Shown here piece after piece: positions 42,899-52,155 of a DNA stretch of 64,000 bases. Position 1 is the first letter of the stretch. Every line of letters starts with the position of its first letter. Made by a program: the position numbers and the translations under genes. The stretch comes from Streptomyces sp. R41 (GTDB lineage: Bacteria > Actinomycetota > Actinomycetes > Streptomycetales > Streptomycetaceae), in NCBI RefSeq assembly GCF_041053055.1, contig NZ_CP163443.1, positions 2,914,001-2,978,000 of the forward strand. The letters run 5' to 3'. Below the pieces are notes generated by a model. It saw nothing but the letters and a program-made list of their open reading frames with translations. It searched no databases and was not told the origin of the DNA.

Positions 42899-42968
42899 GG
42901 CAAGGTCGACGCTACCGTGCCGGATACCACCCACGGCAAGCAGCCCGGCAACGGGTCCATAACGTGCG

Positions 42969-42999
42969 GTGCCCCCGGCCTGCCGACGGCCGGGGGCAC
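42969..42999 (-). terminator. Terminator after the DsbA-like gene
   Basis: A perfect 12-bp stem (GTGCCCCCGGCC at 42969-42980, complement at 42988-42999) with a 7-nt loop, 16 nt past the stop of the leftward DsbA-like gene. Confidence 0.85.
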
Positions 43000-43015
43000 A
43001 AGGGCTGCGAAGGAC

Positions 43016-43792
43016 TCAGCCCTTGTTCTCCGCCTCCACCATCTGCTTCAGCTTGGCGGGGGTCATCGTCTGGTCCGCGTAGATGTTCTTGCCGCCGAAC
43101 AGCACGGTCGGCGTGCCGGTGAAGCCGCTGCTCTTGAAGGCGGCCTGCGACTTTTCGACCCAGCTGTCGTGCGTGCCGTCGTTGACGCACTTCTGGAAGG
43201 CCGGGGTGTCCAGGCCGTCGACCTTGCCCGCGAGCTCGATGAGCTTGCTGTTGTCGGCGAAGGCGTCGACGGTTTCCTTGGGCTGGTTCTCGTACAGCAC
43301 GTCGTGGTACGCGGTGAACTTTCCGGCGTCCTGGGCGCAGGCCGCGGCGTTGGCGGCGCGGAGGGAGCCGCTGCCGCCGAGGTTCCCGTCGATGAGGGTG
43401 ACGAGGTGGTACTCGACCTTCAGCTGACCGGCGTCGACCAGCTCGTGGATCGTCGGGCGGTACACCGTCTCGAAGGCCTGGCAGGCCGGGCAGCGGAAGT
43501 CCTCCCATACCGTGAGGGTCGACTTGGCGCCGTCCTTGCCGACGGGAATCGCGAGGGCGTCCTTGCCGGTCGCTCCCGAGGGCGACACGACGGGGCCCGA
43601 CGCCTCGCTCTTCTTTTCCTTGCCGGAGTTGGCGGCCAGCACGCCGACCACCGCGGCAAGGCCGAGGACGCAGACCACCGAGGCGCCCACGATCAGCGCC
43701 CGTCGGCGCTTCTCCGCGGCCCTCTGCTTCTCTCGCTCGACCGCCAGCCGCTCGCGGGCGGTGCGCTTTCCGTCACGGTTCTTCTCGCTCAC
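43016..43792 (-). CDS. Membrane-anchored DsbA-family thiol oxidoreductase
   Basis: A 258-residue protein with a basic cytoplasmic N-terminus (residues 1-30), one membrane helix (ALIVGASVVCVLGLAAVVGVL) and an extracytoplasmic thioredoxin-fold domain. The active site is CPAC in EDFRCPACQAFE; the cis-Pro region reads FTGTPTVLFGG. A second cysteine pair (CAQD, KCVN) may form a structural disulfide. It probably forms or isomerises disulfides in exported proteins. GTG 43792 (VSEKNRDGK) is chosen; a longer start runs through the trp terminator hairpin and is unlikely. Confidence 0.85.
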   Translation of the reverse strand: MSEKNRDGKRTARERLAVEREKQRAAEKRRRALIVGASVVCVLGLAAVVGVLAANSGKEKKSEASGPVVSPSGATGKDALAIPVGKDGAKSTLTVWEDFRCPACQAFETVYRPTIHELVDAGQLKVEYHLVTLIDGNLGGSGSLRAANAAACAQDAGKFTAYHDVLYENQPKETVDAFADNSKLIELAGKVDGLDTPAFQKCVNDGTHDSWVEKSQAAFKSSGFTGTPTVLFGGKNIYADQTMTPAKLKQMVEAENKG

Positions 43793-43807
43793 ATCCGGCA
43801 GAACGAA

Positions 43808-43834
43808 CCGGGGAGGCGCAGCGCGCCTCCCCGG
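43808..43834 (-). terminator. Terminator of the trpB-trpA transcript
   Basis: A perfect 12-bp stem CCGGGGAGGCGC (43808-43819) with complement at 43823-43834 and a tight 3-nt loop, about 60 nt beyond the trpA stop. Confidence 0.85.
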
Positions 43835-43895
43835 TCCCAGGTCCACCCGTTCGGGTGAGTGGATTGTCCGTTACGTACCTACGTGAGCCCTTGCG

Positions 43896-44711
43896 TTACG
43901 CCGTTCCGCGCACGCCCTTCGCCAGGTCGGCCGCGAGCGCCCGTACGGCCTCCAGGCCTGCCGCCTCGTCCGGGGCGTCCAGCATCCGCTTCACGAAGGC
44001 CGAGCCGACGATCACGCCGTCGGCGAAGCCGGCCACCTCGGCGGCCTGGGCGGCGTTGGAGACGCCGAGGCCGACGCAGACGGGCAGCTCGGTGGTGGCC
44101 TTGGTGCGCCGCACCAGGTCCTGGGCCTGGGCCCCCACCGACTCCCGCGTGCCCGTGACGCCCATCAGCGAGGCCGCGTACACGAACCCGCTGCCCGCCG
44201 CGGTGATCTCGGCGAGCCGGGCGTCCTTGCTGCTGGGCGCGACGACGAAGACGGTGGCGAGGCCGTGCTTCTCGGCGTGCTCCCTCCACAGGGCCGACTC
44301 CTGGACCGGCAGGTCGGGCAGGATGCAGCCCGCCCCGCCCGCTTCCGCCAGCTCGGCGGTGAAGCGCTCGACGCCGTAGCGGTCGATCGGGTTCCAGTAC
44401 GTCATCACGAGGACGGGCTTGCCGGTCGCCCCGAACGTCTCGCGGACCGTCCGCATGACATCGGCGATCTTCACTCCACCGCGCAGGGCGATGTCGTCGG
44501 CCGTCTGGATGACCGGACCGTCGAGGACCGGGTCGCTGTGCGGCAGACCGATCTCGACGATGTCCGCGCCGCCCTCGAAGACGGACTTGACGGCCGCGAT
44601 GCCACCGTCGACGGTCGGGAAGCCGGCCGGGAGGTACGCGATGAGGGCGGACCGCCCTTCCGCCTTGGCACCGGCGAGGGTGTCGCTCAACAGCTGGATG
44701 TTGCCGCTCAC
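43896..44711 (-). CDS. trpA: Tryptophan synthase alpha subunit
   Basis: A 271-residue TIM-barrel enzyme cleaving indole-3-glycerol phosphate to indole and glyceraldehyde-3-phosphate. The catalytic Glu lies in [15 protein letters not shown] and the Asp in [11 protein letters not shown]. Phosphate loop sequence [12 protein letters not shown] is near the C-terminus. GTG 44711 overlaps the trpB stop by 4 nt, coupling the two subunits that form the channel complex. Confidence 0.96.
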   Translation of the reverse strand: MSGNIQLLSDTLAGAKAEGRSALIAYLPAGFPTVDGGIAAVKSVFEGGADIVEIGLPHSDPVLDGPVIQTADDIALRGGVKIADVMRTVRETFGATGKPVLVMTYWNPIDRYGVERFTAELAEAGGAGCILPDLPVQESALWREHAEKHGLATVFVVAPSSKDARLAEITAAGSGFVYAASLMGVTGTRESVGAQAQDLVRRTKATTELPVCVGLGVSNAAQAAEVAGFADGVIVGSAFVKRMLDAPDEAAGLEAVRALAADLAKGVRGTA

Positions 44712-46000
44712 TTCACGTCCCCCTCGATCTCGGCGTTCTCGCTGTCGGCGTCCGCGGCGACGACGGCGTCGGCGCCGGTCTCGTACAGGCCGAAGTAGCG
44801 GGCGGCCGTGTCCATGTCCTTGTCGCCGCGGCCGGACAGGTTGACGATGATCAGCCCGTCCTTGCCGAGCTCCTTGCCGACCTCCAGGGCCCCGGCGAGC
44901 GCGTGGGCGCTCTCGATCGCCGGGATGATGCCCTCGGTGCGCGACAGCAGGCGCAGGGCCTGCATGGCCGCGTCGTCGGTGACCGCGCGGTACTCGGCGC
45001 GGCCGCTGTCCTTGAGGTAGGAGTGCTCGGGCCCGATGCCCGGGTAGTCGAGTCCGGCCGAGATCGAGTAGGGCTCGGTGATCTGGCCCTCCTCGTCCTG
45101 AAGGACGTACGACCGCGATCCATGCAGGATGCCCGGCTCGCCGGCGGTCAGGGTCGCGGCGTGCTCCCCGGTCTCGACGCCGTGTCCGGCGGGCTCGCAG
45201 CCGACGAGGCGTACGTCCGCGTCGGGGATGAAGGCGTGGAAGAGACCAATGGCGTTCGACCCGCCGCCTACGCAGGCGATGGCGGCGTCGGGGAGCCGTC
45301 CGGCGCGCTCCAGGATCTGCCGCCGGGCCTCGACGCCGATGACGCGATGGAAGTCGCGGACCATGGCGGGGAAGGGGTGGGGCCCGGCGACGGTCCCGAA
45401 CAGGTAGTGGGTGTGATCGACATTGGCGACCCAGTCCCGGAACGCCTCGTTGATGGCGTCCTTGAGGGTGCGGCTGCCGGACTTCACGGCGATGACCTCG
45501 GCGCCGAGCATGCGCATGCGGGCGACGTTGAGGGCCTGGCGCTGGGTGTCGATCTCACCCATGTAGATGGTGCATTCGAGGCCGAAGAGCGCGCAGGCGG
45601 TGGCGGTGGCGACGCCGTGCTGACCGGCGCCGGTCTCCGCGATGACGCGGGTCTTGCCCATCCTCTTGGTGAGGAGGGCCTGGCCGAGCACGTTGTTGAT
45701 CTTGTGGGATCCGGTGTGGTTGAGGTCCTCCCGCTTCAGGAAGATGCGGGCGCCACCGGCGTGTTCGGCGAACCGGGGCACCTCGGTGAGTGAGCTCGGG
45801 CGCCCGGTGTAGTTGACGAGCAGGTCGTCGAGCTCGCGGGCGAACTCGGGGTCCGCCTTCGCCTTGTCGTACTCGACGGCGACCTCGTCCACGGCGGCGA
45901 CCAGCGCCTCCGGGATGAACTTGCCGCCGAACGCGCCGAAGTAGCCCTCGGCGCTGGGGACTTGACCCTCCGGGTCGGGAATGAAGAACTCGCTGGGCAT
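44708..46000 (-). CDS. trpB: Tryptophan synthase beta subunit
   Basis: A 430-residue PLP enzyme condensing indole with serine. The PLP lysine is in [11 protein letters not shown] (about residue 97), with the phosphate-binding [15 protein letters not shown] and [10 protein letters not shown] near the end. The N-terminus [20 protein letters not shown] is standard. It starts at ATG 46000. A 459-bp repeat-rich gap separates it from trpM, so it may have its own promoter or read-through from trpC-trpM. Confidence 0.97.
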   Translation of the reverse strand: MPSEFFIPDPEGQVPSAEGYFGAFGGKFIPEALVAAVDEVAVEYDKAKADPEFARELDDLLVNYTGRPSSLTEVPRFAEHAGGARIFLKREDLNHTGSHKINNVLGQALLTKRMGKTRVIAETGAGQHGVATATACALFGLECTIYMGEIDTQRQALNVARMRMLGAEVIAVKSGSRTLKDAINEAFRDWVANVDHTHYLFGTVAGPHPFPAMVRDFHRVIGVEARRQILERAGRLPDAAIACVGGGSNAIGLFHAFIPDADVRLVGCEPAGHGVETGEHAATLTAGEPGILHGSRSYVLQDEEGQITEPYSISAGLDYPGIGPEHSYLKDSGRAEYRAVTDDAAMQALRLLSRTEGIIPAIESAHALAGALEVGKELGKDGLIIVNLSGRGDKDMDTAARYFGLYETGADAVVAADADSENAEIEGDVK

Positions 46001-46459
46001 GCGGTTACCTCGCAGGGGCGACAGCCCCGGTTACAGGTCGGACAGGGGTCACGTTAGCCACGTACGCACGCAAACGCCTCCGGCACCGGGCCCCGGCTGG
46101 GGGCACCCTCACCTGGACCGGCCGGCCCAGTGGCGGCACCGCCGGCTGCCCGCACACCCGCCCTTGACCGGAGCGGGTGTCCCCCACACAGGGGGAGGCA
46201 GGTTTGCCGCCGCCAGGCGGTTTCTCCCGCCGCGGGGAGGGGCCGCCGTCAGGCGGCTTCCCCCATCGGGGAGCAGAACCACCGACAGACAGTCCTCCCC
46301 GCCGCAACGGCGAGAAGCCCCACGGCGGTGACGGGCGGTGCCGAACCGGCCGGAGCCACCGTGAGGGAACCGGGCGAAGCCCGAGCCGTGCGGTGGGGCC
46401 GCCGACGGCCCGCGACCGGGACAACCCCCACGGCGTGGACCGACGGTGCCGGACTCGGC
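46001..46459. other. Repeat-rich spacer between trpB and trpM
   Basis: No convincing gene. It contains several related palindromic blocks of the form GCCGCCGTCAGGCGGCTTC (near 46205-46260) and a degenerate direct repeat, CCCCACGGCGgTGAcgGGCGGTGCC-like, near 46318-46350 and 46425-46455 (given here as a pattern, not verbatim). The frame across it encodes Arg/Pro/Gly-rich sequence typical of chance frames. A leader or attenuator for trpBA is possible but no Trp-rich leader peptide was found. Confidence 0.45.
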
Positions 46460-46696
46460 TCAGCCCACCCGCAGGGTGAACTCGGCGGGAGAGAGCGCGA
46501 GCGCGCGTACGCGCTCGGGCCATCGCATGCCGTTCACCTGGCCCGGCTCATCCCCGATGACATAGCGAACCCGGCGCCCGTGCACACGCCGTGCGGGCGC
46601 CCGGCAGCCCCGCGGACGGCAGCCGCGGGCAAGGCGGGCATAGGGGTCCCGGGCCGCCGAAGCGACCGGGAGCGACGCGGCGCCCAAGCCCGGCAC
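46460..46696 (-). CDS. trpM: Tryptophan biosynthesis modulator TrpM
   Basis: A 78-residue basic protein between trpC and trpB. The sequence LARGCRPRGCRAPARRV, then RYVIGDEPGQVNGMRW, matches my memory of the small TrpM protein at the same place in Streptomyces coelicolor, which modulates tryptophan metabolism and development. GTG 46696 with GGGGGCG just upstream is the best start; homologues near 63 residues suggest that the true start may be a little further in. It has two Cys in the Arg-rich N-terminal part. Recognition is by motif and position. Confidence 0.7.
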   Translation of the reverse strand: MPGLGAASLPVASAARDPYARLARGCRPRGCRAPARRVHGRRVRYVIGDEPGQVNGMRWPERVRALALSPAEFTLRVG

Positions 46697-46778
46697 AGCC
46701 GCCCCCGTGCGTGTCGAGCCGCCGTCGGGGCTCAGGCCCGGACGGGGAGCGGCGGGGGGCGGGGTGGGCACCGGTGCG

Positions 46779-47588
46779 TCAGTCCCGTCCGTGGCGCAGT
46801 GCGGGGTGAGCCCCGGCCGCGACGAGGTCGGAGACCGCCGTCTTCGGGTCGCGGCCGGTGACGAGCGACTCGCCCACCAGGACCGCGTCGGCGCCGGCAT
46901 TGGCGTACGCGATGAGGTCGTGCGGCCCGCGGACACCGGACTCGGCGACCTTGACGATGTGGGCGGGGATCTCGGCGGCGACACGGTCGAAGGTCGAGCG
47001 GTCGACCTTCAACGTCTTCAGATCGCGCGCGTTGACACCGATCACCTTCGCACCGGCGTCCACCGCCCGCTCGACCTCGTCCTCGTCGTGCACCTCGACG
47101 AGCGGCGTGAGCCCGATGGACTCGGCGCGCTCGATGAGGGACTCCAGGGCCGACTGTTCGAGGGCGGCCACGATCAGCAGCGCGAGGTCGGCGCCGTACG
47201 CACGGGCCTCCCACAGCTGGTACGACGTGACGATGAAGTCCTTGCGGAGGACCGGGATGTCCACGCGGGCACGGACGGCCTCCAGGTCCGCGAGCGAGCC
47301 GCCGAAGCGGCGCTGCTCGGTGAGGACGGAGATGACGGCCGCGCCACCCGCCTCGTAGTCCGCGGCGAGAGCGGCCGGATCGGCGATCGCGGCGAGCGCG
47401 CCCTTGGACGGGCTGGAGCGCTTGACCTCGCAGATGACCTTGACGCCGTCACCGCGCAGGGCGGCCACTCCGTCCTTGGCAGCCGGAGCCTTCGCCGCGC
47501 GCTCCTTGAGCTCGTCGAGGCTGACGCGCGCCTGCCGCTCCGCGAGGTCGGCACGGACTCCGTCGATGATCTCGTCGAGCACACTCAC
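46779..47588 (-). CDS. trpC: Indole-3-glycerol phosphate synthase
   Basis: A 269-residue TIM barrel converting CdRP to indole-3-glycerol phosphate. Catalytic segments are [15 protein letters not shown] (Glu/Lys), [12 protein letters not shown] (Lys), GVNARDLKT (Asn/Arg) and [12 protein letters not shown] (Glu, Ser). It starts [19 protein letters not shown] at GTG 47588, after GGGAAGGGGG. The stop is 82 nt before the trpM start, so the genes are probably co-transcribed. Confidence 0.96.
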   Translation of the reverse strand: MSVLDEIIDGVRADLAERQARVSLDELKERAAKAPAAKDGVAALRGDGVKVICEVKRSSPSKGALAAIADPAALAADYEAGGAAVISVLTEQRRFGGSLADLEAVRARVDIPVLRKDFIVTSYQLWEARAYGADLALLIVAALEQSALESLIERAESIGLTPLVEVHDEDEVERAVDAGAKVIGVNARDLKTLKVDRSTFDRVAAEIPAHIVKVAESGVRGPHDLIAYANAGADAVLVGESLVTGRDPKTAVSDLVAAGAHPALRHGRD

Positions 47589-47754
47589 GCGAGCGGCCCC
47601 CTTCCCTGCGGTGGACAGTTGAAGCGGTTGAGCATCTGACCCGGGTTCACCGCCTCGGACGGCAAAGACTTGTCACTGTGATGGTATCCGGAGGAAGGCG
47701 TAGGCCTCGCATCCGGTTGACGCCGGTCCCACTACCTGGACATTTGCCATTTGA

Positions 47755-48201
47755 TCAAGGATGCAACCAGCCGCCGAACGGTAGGTTCCGGACAACGGTG
47801 AAGACCAGCACCAACGCGCCCACGCTCCACAGGTGGACCGGCCCGAGATCCAGCCGCACCGGCCGTCCGCGCGCCGAACGGACCACCCAGACGGTCCACA
47901 CCACCGCGAAGACCAGGTATCCCGCGACAGCGAGCGCGTTGTCGGTGAGCGCCGCCGCGAAGTCCCCGTGCACGAAGGCATGCGCGCTGCGCAGACCGCC
48001 GCAGCCGGGGCAGTACAGGCCCGTGAAGCGCAGCAGCGGGCAGACGGGGTAGTGCCCGGGCTGATTGGGGTCGACGGCCCCGACGTACGCGAAGGCGCCC
48101 ACGACGGACGCGAGCACCCCCGTGGGGACGACGAGCCGCCGCAGCACGACAGGGCCCGCGGCCCGCGTCACCCTCTGGGTCTCGGCGTTCACCCCACGCA
48201 T
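47755..48201 (-). CDS. DUF2752 domain membrane protein
   Basis: A 148-residue protein with three hydrophobic helices and the DUF2752 signature FTGLYCPGCGGLRSAHAFVHG (Cys-rich, here split: LYCPGCGG and LRSAH). Its function is unknown; homologues sit beside trp genes in Streptomyces. ATG 48201 is chosen because GGAGGGG lies 5 nt upstream. The 166-nt gap to trpC probably contains the trpC promoter. Confidence 0.83.
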   Translation of the reverse strand: MRGVNAETQRVTRAAGPVVLRRLVVPTGVLASVVGAFAYVGAVDPNQPGHYPVCPLLRFTGLYCPGCGGLRSAHAFVHGDFAAALTDNALAVAGYLVFAVVWTVWVVRSARGRPVRLDLGPVHLWSVGALVLVFTVVRNLPFGGWLHP

Positions 48202-48241
48202 TCTGCCCCTCCCCCGCGCGGCGCGCCCGCCGCCCACATGG

Positions 48242-48279
48242 GAGAGGCGGCCCCGGCAGGTGCGCCGGGGCCGCCTCTC
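48242..48279 (-). terminator. Strong hairpin terminator after the HGxxPAAW gene
   Basis: A perfect 16-bp stem (GAGAGGCGGCCCCGGC at 48242-48257; complement 48264-48279) and a 6-nt loop, 18 nt past the stop of the leftward 82-residue membrane protein gene. Confidence 0.88.
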
Positions 48280-48297
48280 ACGAAGCGCTGGGTGCGA

Positions 48298-48546
48298 TCA
48301 GCTCTCGGCGCCCACGGTCTCGCGGGCCTGGCGCACGGGCTCCGCGTGCGTGGTCTTCGGCTGGCCCAGGCCCGCCGCCCGCATCGCCAGGCCGACGACA
48401 CCGCCGAGGGCGACGACGACCATGCCGGCCCAGAAGCCCAGCGGGTTGGCCATCACCATGAAGGCACCCGCCACGCAGAAACCGATGAAGGCGATGATGA
48501 CACCGGTCCAGGCGGCCGGGGTGTGACCGTGGCTGCTGCCCGCCAT
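48298..48546 (-). CDS. HGxxPAAW family small membrane protein
   Basis: An 82-residue protein with the N-terminal HGHTPAAW motif that names the family and two membrane helices (TGVIIAFIGFCVAGAFMVM; FWAGMVVVALGGVVGLAM). It is found next to trp genes across Streptomyces. Its function is unknown. The ribosome site GAGGAGCAAGTC precedes ATG 48546. Confidence 0.87.
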   Translation of the reverse strand: MAGSSHGHTPAAWTGVIIAFIGFCVAGAFMVMANPLGFWAGMVVVALGGVVGLAMRAAGLGQPKTTHAEPVRQARETVGAES

Positions 48547-48713
48547 GACTTGCTCCTCGTTGCTGTATGCGTGTGTGAGTCGGACACTCGATGTCCATTG
48601 TCCCGTACAAGCGCCCGTGCCGTGAGCGGGGGTCTCCGCTCGCGCGTCGGTTCGACCAAGTCACGACCAAAGTCCTGGGGCGAAGGACCCTGGGAACGCG
48701 GGGACGGCGGGAC

Positions 48714-49367
48714 CTAAGTCCCTTGCGCCCCGGCCGGGTCCGGCCCCGTCGGGTCCTCGCCGCGGTCGAGCGCCTTCCAGAGGTCCTCGGGGCGGTCCGG
48801 GTCGACAGGCTTGGCCTTGCGCGGCCGGGGCGTCCCGTCGCGCTCGTAACGGCCCGACATCGCGGGCCACAGCCGCCCGTAGCGCAGCGCGAGCAGCCCC
48901 GCGAGGAGGATCAGCGCCCCGCCCGCGGCCGCGACGTACGGCCAGACGGTGTGGCTGAGCGCGTCCGCGGTGGCGGCGGTGTTGCCGGAGGCCGCCGCGG
49001 CCTTCTCGTCGAGCGCCGAGCTGTCGCTCGCGCCGAGCACGGCCGCGGCGACCGTGCCCGCGCCGGAGAGCGCGAGCAGCGCGGAGACCAGGAGGCGGCC
49101 GGAGCGGCGTACGGCGAAGACGGCGACGAGCGCGGCGAGGCCCACTATGGCGAGCGCCGCGGGCACGCCCGTGACGTCGCTGCCCTTGGCGGTCAGCGGG
49201 AAGGCGCCGCCGGCCACTGTCGCGGTGCCCTCCGACCAGCTCTGCCGGGTGGACAGCAGGGCCACGGCCGCGCCGAGCGCGCCGCTGAGCAGGGCGACGC
49301 CAAGGCTGCGGCGGCCGGACCGGGCGGGCCCGGCGGCTTCGGATCGGGGGTGAGGAACAGCAGTCAC
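48714..49367 (-). CDS. Trp-biosynthesis-associated membrane protein (TIGR02234 type)
   Basis: A 217-residue integral membrane protein with four hydrophobic segments (LGVALLSGALGAAVALLS; GVPAALAIVGLAALVAVFAV; LLVSALLALSGAGTVAAAVL; VAAAGGALILLAGLLAL), the motif RQSWSEG after helix 1, and a C-terminal acidic region containing PEDLWKALDRGEDPT. This is the family regularly placed just downstream of trpE in actinobacteria; its function is unproven. GTG 49367 (VTAVPHPRS) is used; GTG 49376 is also possible. Confidence 0.85.
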   Translation of the reverse strand: MTAVPHPRSEAAGPARSGRRSLGVALLSGALGAAVALLSTRQSWSEGTATVAGGAFPLTAKGSDVTGVPAALAIVGLAALVAVFAVRRSGRLLVSALLALSGAGTVAAAVLGASDSSALDEKAAAASGNTAATADALSHTVWPYVAAAGGALILLAGLLALRYGRLWPAMSGRYERDGTPRPRKAKPVDPDRPEDLWKALDRGEDPTGPDPAGAQGT

Positions 49368-49452
49368 GTACTCCACTATCGCCTGAACCCCGGGCGAACC
49401 GTCACCCGGGGTTCACGTGAGCCTCGTCCCAGTACCGAAGGGAGTTGGCCGT

Positions 49453-50931
49453 CTACTGTCCGAGCCGGTTCGCCGTGTGCACCGCGCGCAGGACCGCCGC
49501 GGCCTTGTTGCGGCACTCGTTGTCCTCCGCGACGGGGTCGGAGTCGGCGACGATTCCGGCGCCCGCCTGGACGTACGCGGTGCCGTCCCGGAGCAGGGCC
49601 GTGCGGATGGCGATGGCGGTGTCGGAGTCGCCCGCGAAGTCCAGGTAGCCCACGCAGCCGCCGTACAACCCGCGCCTGGACGGCTCCAGTTCGTCGATGA
49701 TCTGCATCGCGCGCGGCTTGGGGGCGCCGGAGAGGGTGCCGGCCGGGAAGCAGGCCGTCAGTACGTCGAAGGCCGTACGGCCCGCCGCGACCCGCCCGGT
49801 CACGGTTGACACGATGTGCATCACGTGCGAGTACCGCTCGATGGACATGAAGTCGACGACCTCTACGGAGCCGGGCTCGCAGACCCGGCCGAGGTCGTTG
49901 CGTCCCAGGTCGACGAGCATCAGGTGCTCGGCGCGCTCCTTGGGGTCGGCGATCAGCTCGTCGGCGAGGGCCTGGTCCTCCTGGACGGTGGCGCCGCGCG
50001 GCCGGGTACCCGCGATCGGGTGCACCATCGCCTGCCCGTCCTCGACCTTGACCAGGGCCTCCGGGGAGGAGCCGACGACATCGAAGCCGTCGAAGCGGAA
50101 CAGGTACATGTACGGGGAGGGATTGGTCGCCCTCAGCACGCGATACACGTCCAACGCGCTTGCCGTGCACGGGGTCTCGAAGCGCTGGGAGGGGACGACC
50201 TGGAAGGCCTCGCCCGCCCGGATGCGCTCCTTGATGTCCTCGACGGCGTCCTGGAAGTCGGGGCCGCCCCAGAGCGCGGTGTACTCGGGGAGCTCGGAGG
50301 GCGGCAGCGCGGCCGGCGGCTGCGAGATCGCGCGCGAGAGGTCGGCCTCCATGGCGTCGAGGCGGGCGACGGCGTCCGCGTAGGCCTCGTCGACACCCGT
50401 GTCGAGGTCGTTGTGGTTGATCGCGTTGGCGATCAGCTGGACCGAGCCGTCCCAGTGGTCCATCACCGCGAGATCGCTGGTGAGCAGCATGGTCAGCTCG
50501 GGCAGCTTCAGGTCGTCCCGCTCGCCGGGGCCGATCCTCTCCAGGCGGCGCACGATGTCGTAGCCCAGATAGCCGACCATGCCGCCGGTGAACGGGGGCA
50601 GGCTCTCGCCGTGCGGGGTGTGCAGCGCCTCGATGGTGGCGCGCAGGGCGGCGAGCGGATCGCCGTCGACGGGGACGCCCACGGGTGGCGTACCGAGCCA
50701 GTGGGCCTGCCCGTCGCGCTCCGTGAGGGTGGCGTGGCTGCGGACGCCCACGAAGGAGTAGCGGGACCAGGAGCGGCCGTTCTCAGCGGATTCCAGGAGG
50801 AAGGTGCCGGGGCGCTCGGCGGCGAGCTTGCGGTAGAGCGCGACCGGCGTGTCGCCGTCCGCGAGGAGCTTGCGGCTGACGGGGATCACGCGGCGGTCTG
50901 TGGCCAGCTTGCGGAACGTCTCGAGGTCCAT
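49453..50931 (-). CDS. trpE: Anthranilate synthase component I
   Basis: A 492-residue chorismate-using enzyme. Visible: tryptophan feedback site [18 protein letters not shown], chorismate-binding [20 protein letters not shown] (split as [11 protein letters not shown] and [10 protein letters not shown]), [14 protein letters not shown] and the C-terminal [17 protein letters not shown] with Mg2+-binding Glu. No trpG glutaminase gene is in this window. It begins 11 nt after hisI in the same direction, so transcription from hisI may include trpE. Confidence 0.96.
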   Translation of the reverse strand: MDLETFRKLATDRRVIPVSRKLLADGDTPVALYRKLAAERPGTFLLESAENGRSWSRYSFVGVRSHATLTERDGQAHWLGTPPVGVPVDGDPLAALRATIEALHTPHGESLPPFTGGMVGYLGYDIVRRLERIGPGERDDLKLPELTMLLTSDLAVMDHWDGSVQLIANAINHNDLDTGVDEAYADAVARLDAMEADLSRAISQPPAALPPSELPEYTALWGGPDFQDAVEDIKERIRAGEAFQVVPSQRFETPCTASALDVYRVLRATNPSPYMYLFRFDGFDVVGSSPEALVKVEDGQAMVHPIAGTRPRGATVQEDQALADELIADPKERAEHLMLVDLGRNDLGRVCEPGSVEVVDFMSIERYSHVMHIVSTVTGRVAAGRTAFDVLTACFPAGTLSGAPKPRAMQIIDELEPSRRGLYGGCVGYLDFAGDSDTAIAIRTALLRDGTAYVQAGAGIVADSDPVAEDNECRNKAAAVLRAVHTANRLGQ

Positions 50932-50942
50932 GGCGGCTGACC

Positions 50943-51356
50943 TTACTGATCCAGTGACGGCACGCCGGAATCGGCGTCCTTGAGGAGCTCGTCGAGCAGT
51001 ACGTCGGCGTCGAAGCAGGTGCGGGCGCCGGTGTGGCAGGCGGCGCCCACCTGGTCGACCTTCACCAGGACCGTGTCGGCGTCGCAGTCCAGGGCCACGG
51101 ACTTCACGTGCTGGAAGTGGCCGGACGTGTCGCCCTTGACCCAGTACTCCTGGCGGCTGCGCGACCAGTAGGTGCAGCGGCCCGTGGTGAGCGTGCGATG
51201 CAGCGCCTCGTCGTCCATCCAGCCCAGCATCAGCACCTCACCGGTGTCGTACTGCTGGGCGATGGCGGGGACGAGCCCGTCGGCGCTGCGCTTGAGGCGC
51301 GCGGCGATCTCGGGATCCAGGCTGCTGGGCCTGCGGGGCAAGGGCGTGCTGGTCAT
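50943..51356 (-). CDS. hisI: Phosphoribosyl-AMP cyclohydrolase
   Basis: A 137-residue enzyme of histidine synthesis opening the adenine ring of [33 protein letters not shown], the metal motif [12 protein letters not shown] and [12 protein letters not shown] (Cys, His, Cys for Zn2+) are all present. There is no fused pyrophosphohydrolase domain. It is separated from the main his operon and adjoins trpE. ATG 51356 ([10 protein letters not shown]) is chosen; another ATG 9 nt upstream is in frame. Confidence 0.95.
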   Translation of the reverse strand: MTSTPLPRRPSSLDPEIAARLKRSADGLVPAIAQQYDTGEVLMLGWMDDEALHRTLTTGRCTYWSRSRQEYWVKGDTSGHFQHVKSVALDCDADTVLVKVDQVGAACHTGARTCFDADVLLDELLKDADSGVPSLDQ

Positions 51357-51395
51357 GGGTGCCATTGTGCCGCGCCGCACGGACGTGCCCCCCGA

Positions 51396-51481
51396 TTGTC
51401 CACAGGCCGGACCTCAGCGTTGTCCACAGGCCGGTCCCTGCCACCCGCACAGGCCGGTCCCCGCCGTCGTCCACTGGGCGG
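51396..51481 (+). repeat. Tandem direct repeats of about 24 bp with two DnaA-box sequences
   Basis: TTGTCCACAGGCCGG starts at 51396 and again at 51420. A third, degenerate copy (CACAGGCCGG at 51448) and a fourth (CACTGGGCGG at 51472) follow at 23-24 bp spacing. TTGTCCACA is the preferred Streptomyces DnaA-binding nonamer. The repeats fill the divergent gap between hisI and the mycothiol-isomerase-like gene at 51511. Confidence 0.8.
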
Positions 51482-51510
51482 ACCAGTGGGGCGGTCGTAG
51501 GCTGATTGTC

Positions 51511-52146
51511 ATGTCGACCCATGCCAAGCGTGAACGACTCCTCCTGGCCGATCTGTTGGAAGCCGTGGGACCGGACGCCCCGACCCTGTGCGAGGGCTGG
51601 AACACCCGGGATCTCGCCGCGCACGTGGTGGTCCGCGAGCGCCGCGCCGACGCCGCCGGCGGGATCCTGATCAAGCAGCTGGCGCCACGCCTGGAGCGGG
51701 TGATGGCGGAGTTCGCGGAGAAGCCGTACGAGGAGCTGATCCAGCTGATCCGTACGGGTCCGCCGCGCTTCTCGCCCTTCTCGGTGAAGCAGATCGACGA
51801 GGCCTCGAACACGATCGAGTTCTACGTCCACACCGAGGACGTGCGGCGCGCACAGCCCGACTGGACGCCGCGCGAGCTGGACCCGGTCTTCCAGGACGCC
51901 CTGTGGTCCCGGCTGGAGCGCACGGCCCGGCTGACCGGCCGCGGGGCGCCGACGGGCCTGGTGCTGCGCCGCCCGGACGGCCAGACGGCGGTCGCGCACA
52001 AGGGCACGCCGGTCGTGACGGCGACCGGCGAGCCCTCGGAGCTGCTGCTGTTCGCGTACGGGCGGCAGAAGGCGGCCGACGTGGAGCTGGCGGGCGACGA
52101 GGACGCGATCGCCAAGCTGCAGGAGGCGAAGCAGCTGGGGATCTGA
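51511..52146 (+). CDS. TIGR03085-type maleylpyruvate isomerase/DinB-fold protein
   Basis: A 211-residue protein with the mycothiol-dependent maleylpyruvate isomerase N-terminal-type four-helix fold: CEGWNTRDLAAHVVVRERRAD (first His ligand region), EFYVHTEDVRRAQPDW (His and acidic ligands) and a C-terminal SELLLFAYGR. This family probably binds a divalent metal and may use mycothiol. No partner gene indicates its substrate. It starts at ATG 51511 immediately after the DnaA-box repeats. Confidence 0.82.
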   Translation: MSTHAKRERLLLADLLEAVGPDAPTLCEGWNTRDLAAHVVVRERRADAAGGILIKQLAPRLERVMAEFAEKPYEELIQLIRTGPPRFSPFSVKQIDEASNTIEFYVHTEDVRRAQPDWTPRELDPVFQDALWSRLERTARLTGRGAPTGLVLRRPDGQTAVAHKGTPVVTATGEPSELLLFAYGRQKAADVELAGDEDAIAKLQEAKQLGI

Positions 52147-52155
52147 GCGGCCGGC

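Noticed and set aside
46005..46523. Arg/Pro/Gly-rich minus-strand frame in the trpM-trpB spacer
   Set aside because: Low-complexity composition with no family likeness; it overlaps the repeated palindromic blocks and has no convincing start.
47673..47750. Possible 25-residue leader peptide upstream of trpC (MANVQVVGPASTG...)
   Set aside because: It contains no Trp codon, has no clear ribosome site and no attenuator hairpins follow it.
51396..51481. Possible chromosomal origin of replication
   Set aside because: Only two exact DnaA boxes plus degenerate copies; no dnaA, dnaN, rpmH or gyrase genes and no large box cluster.
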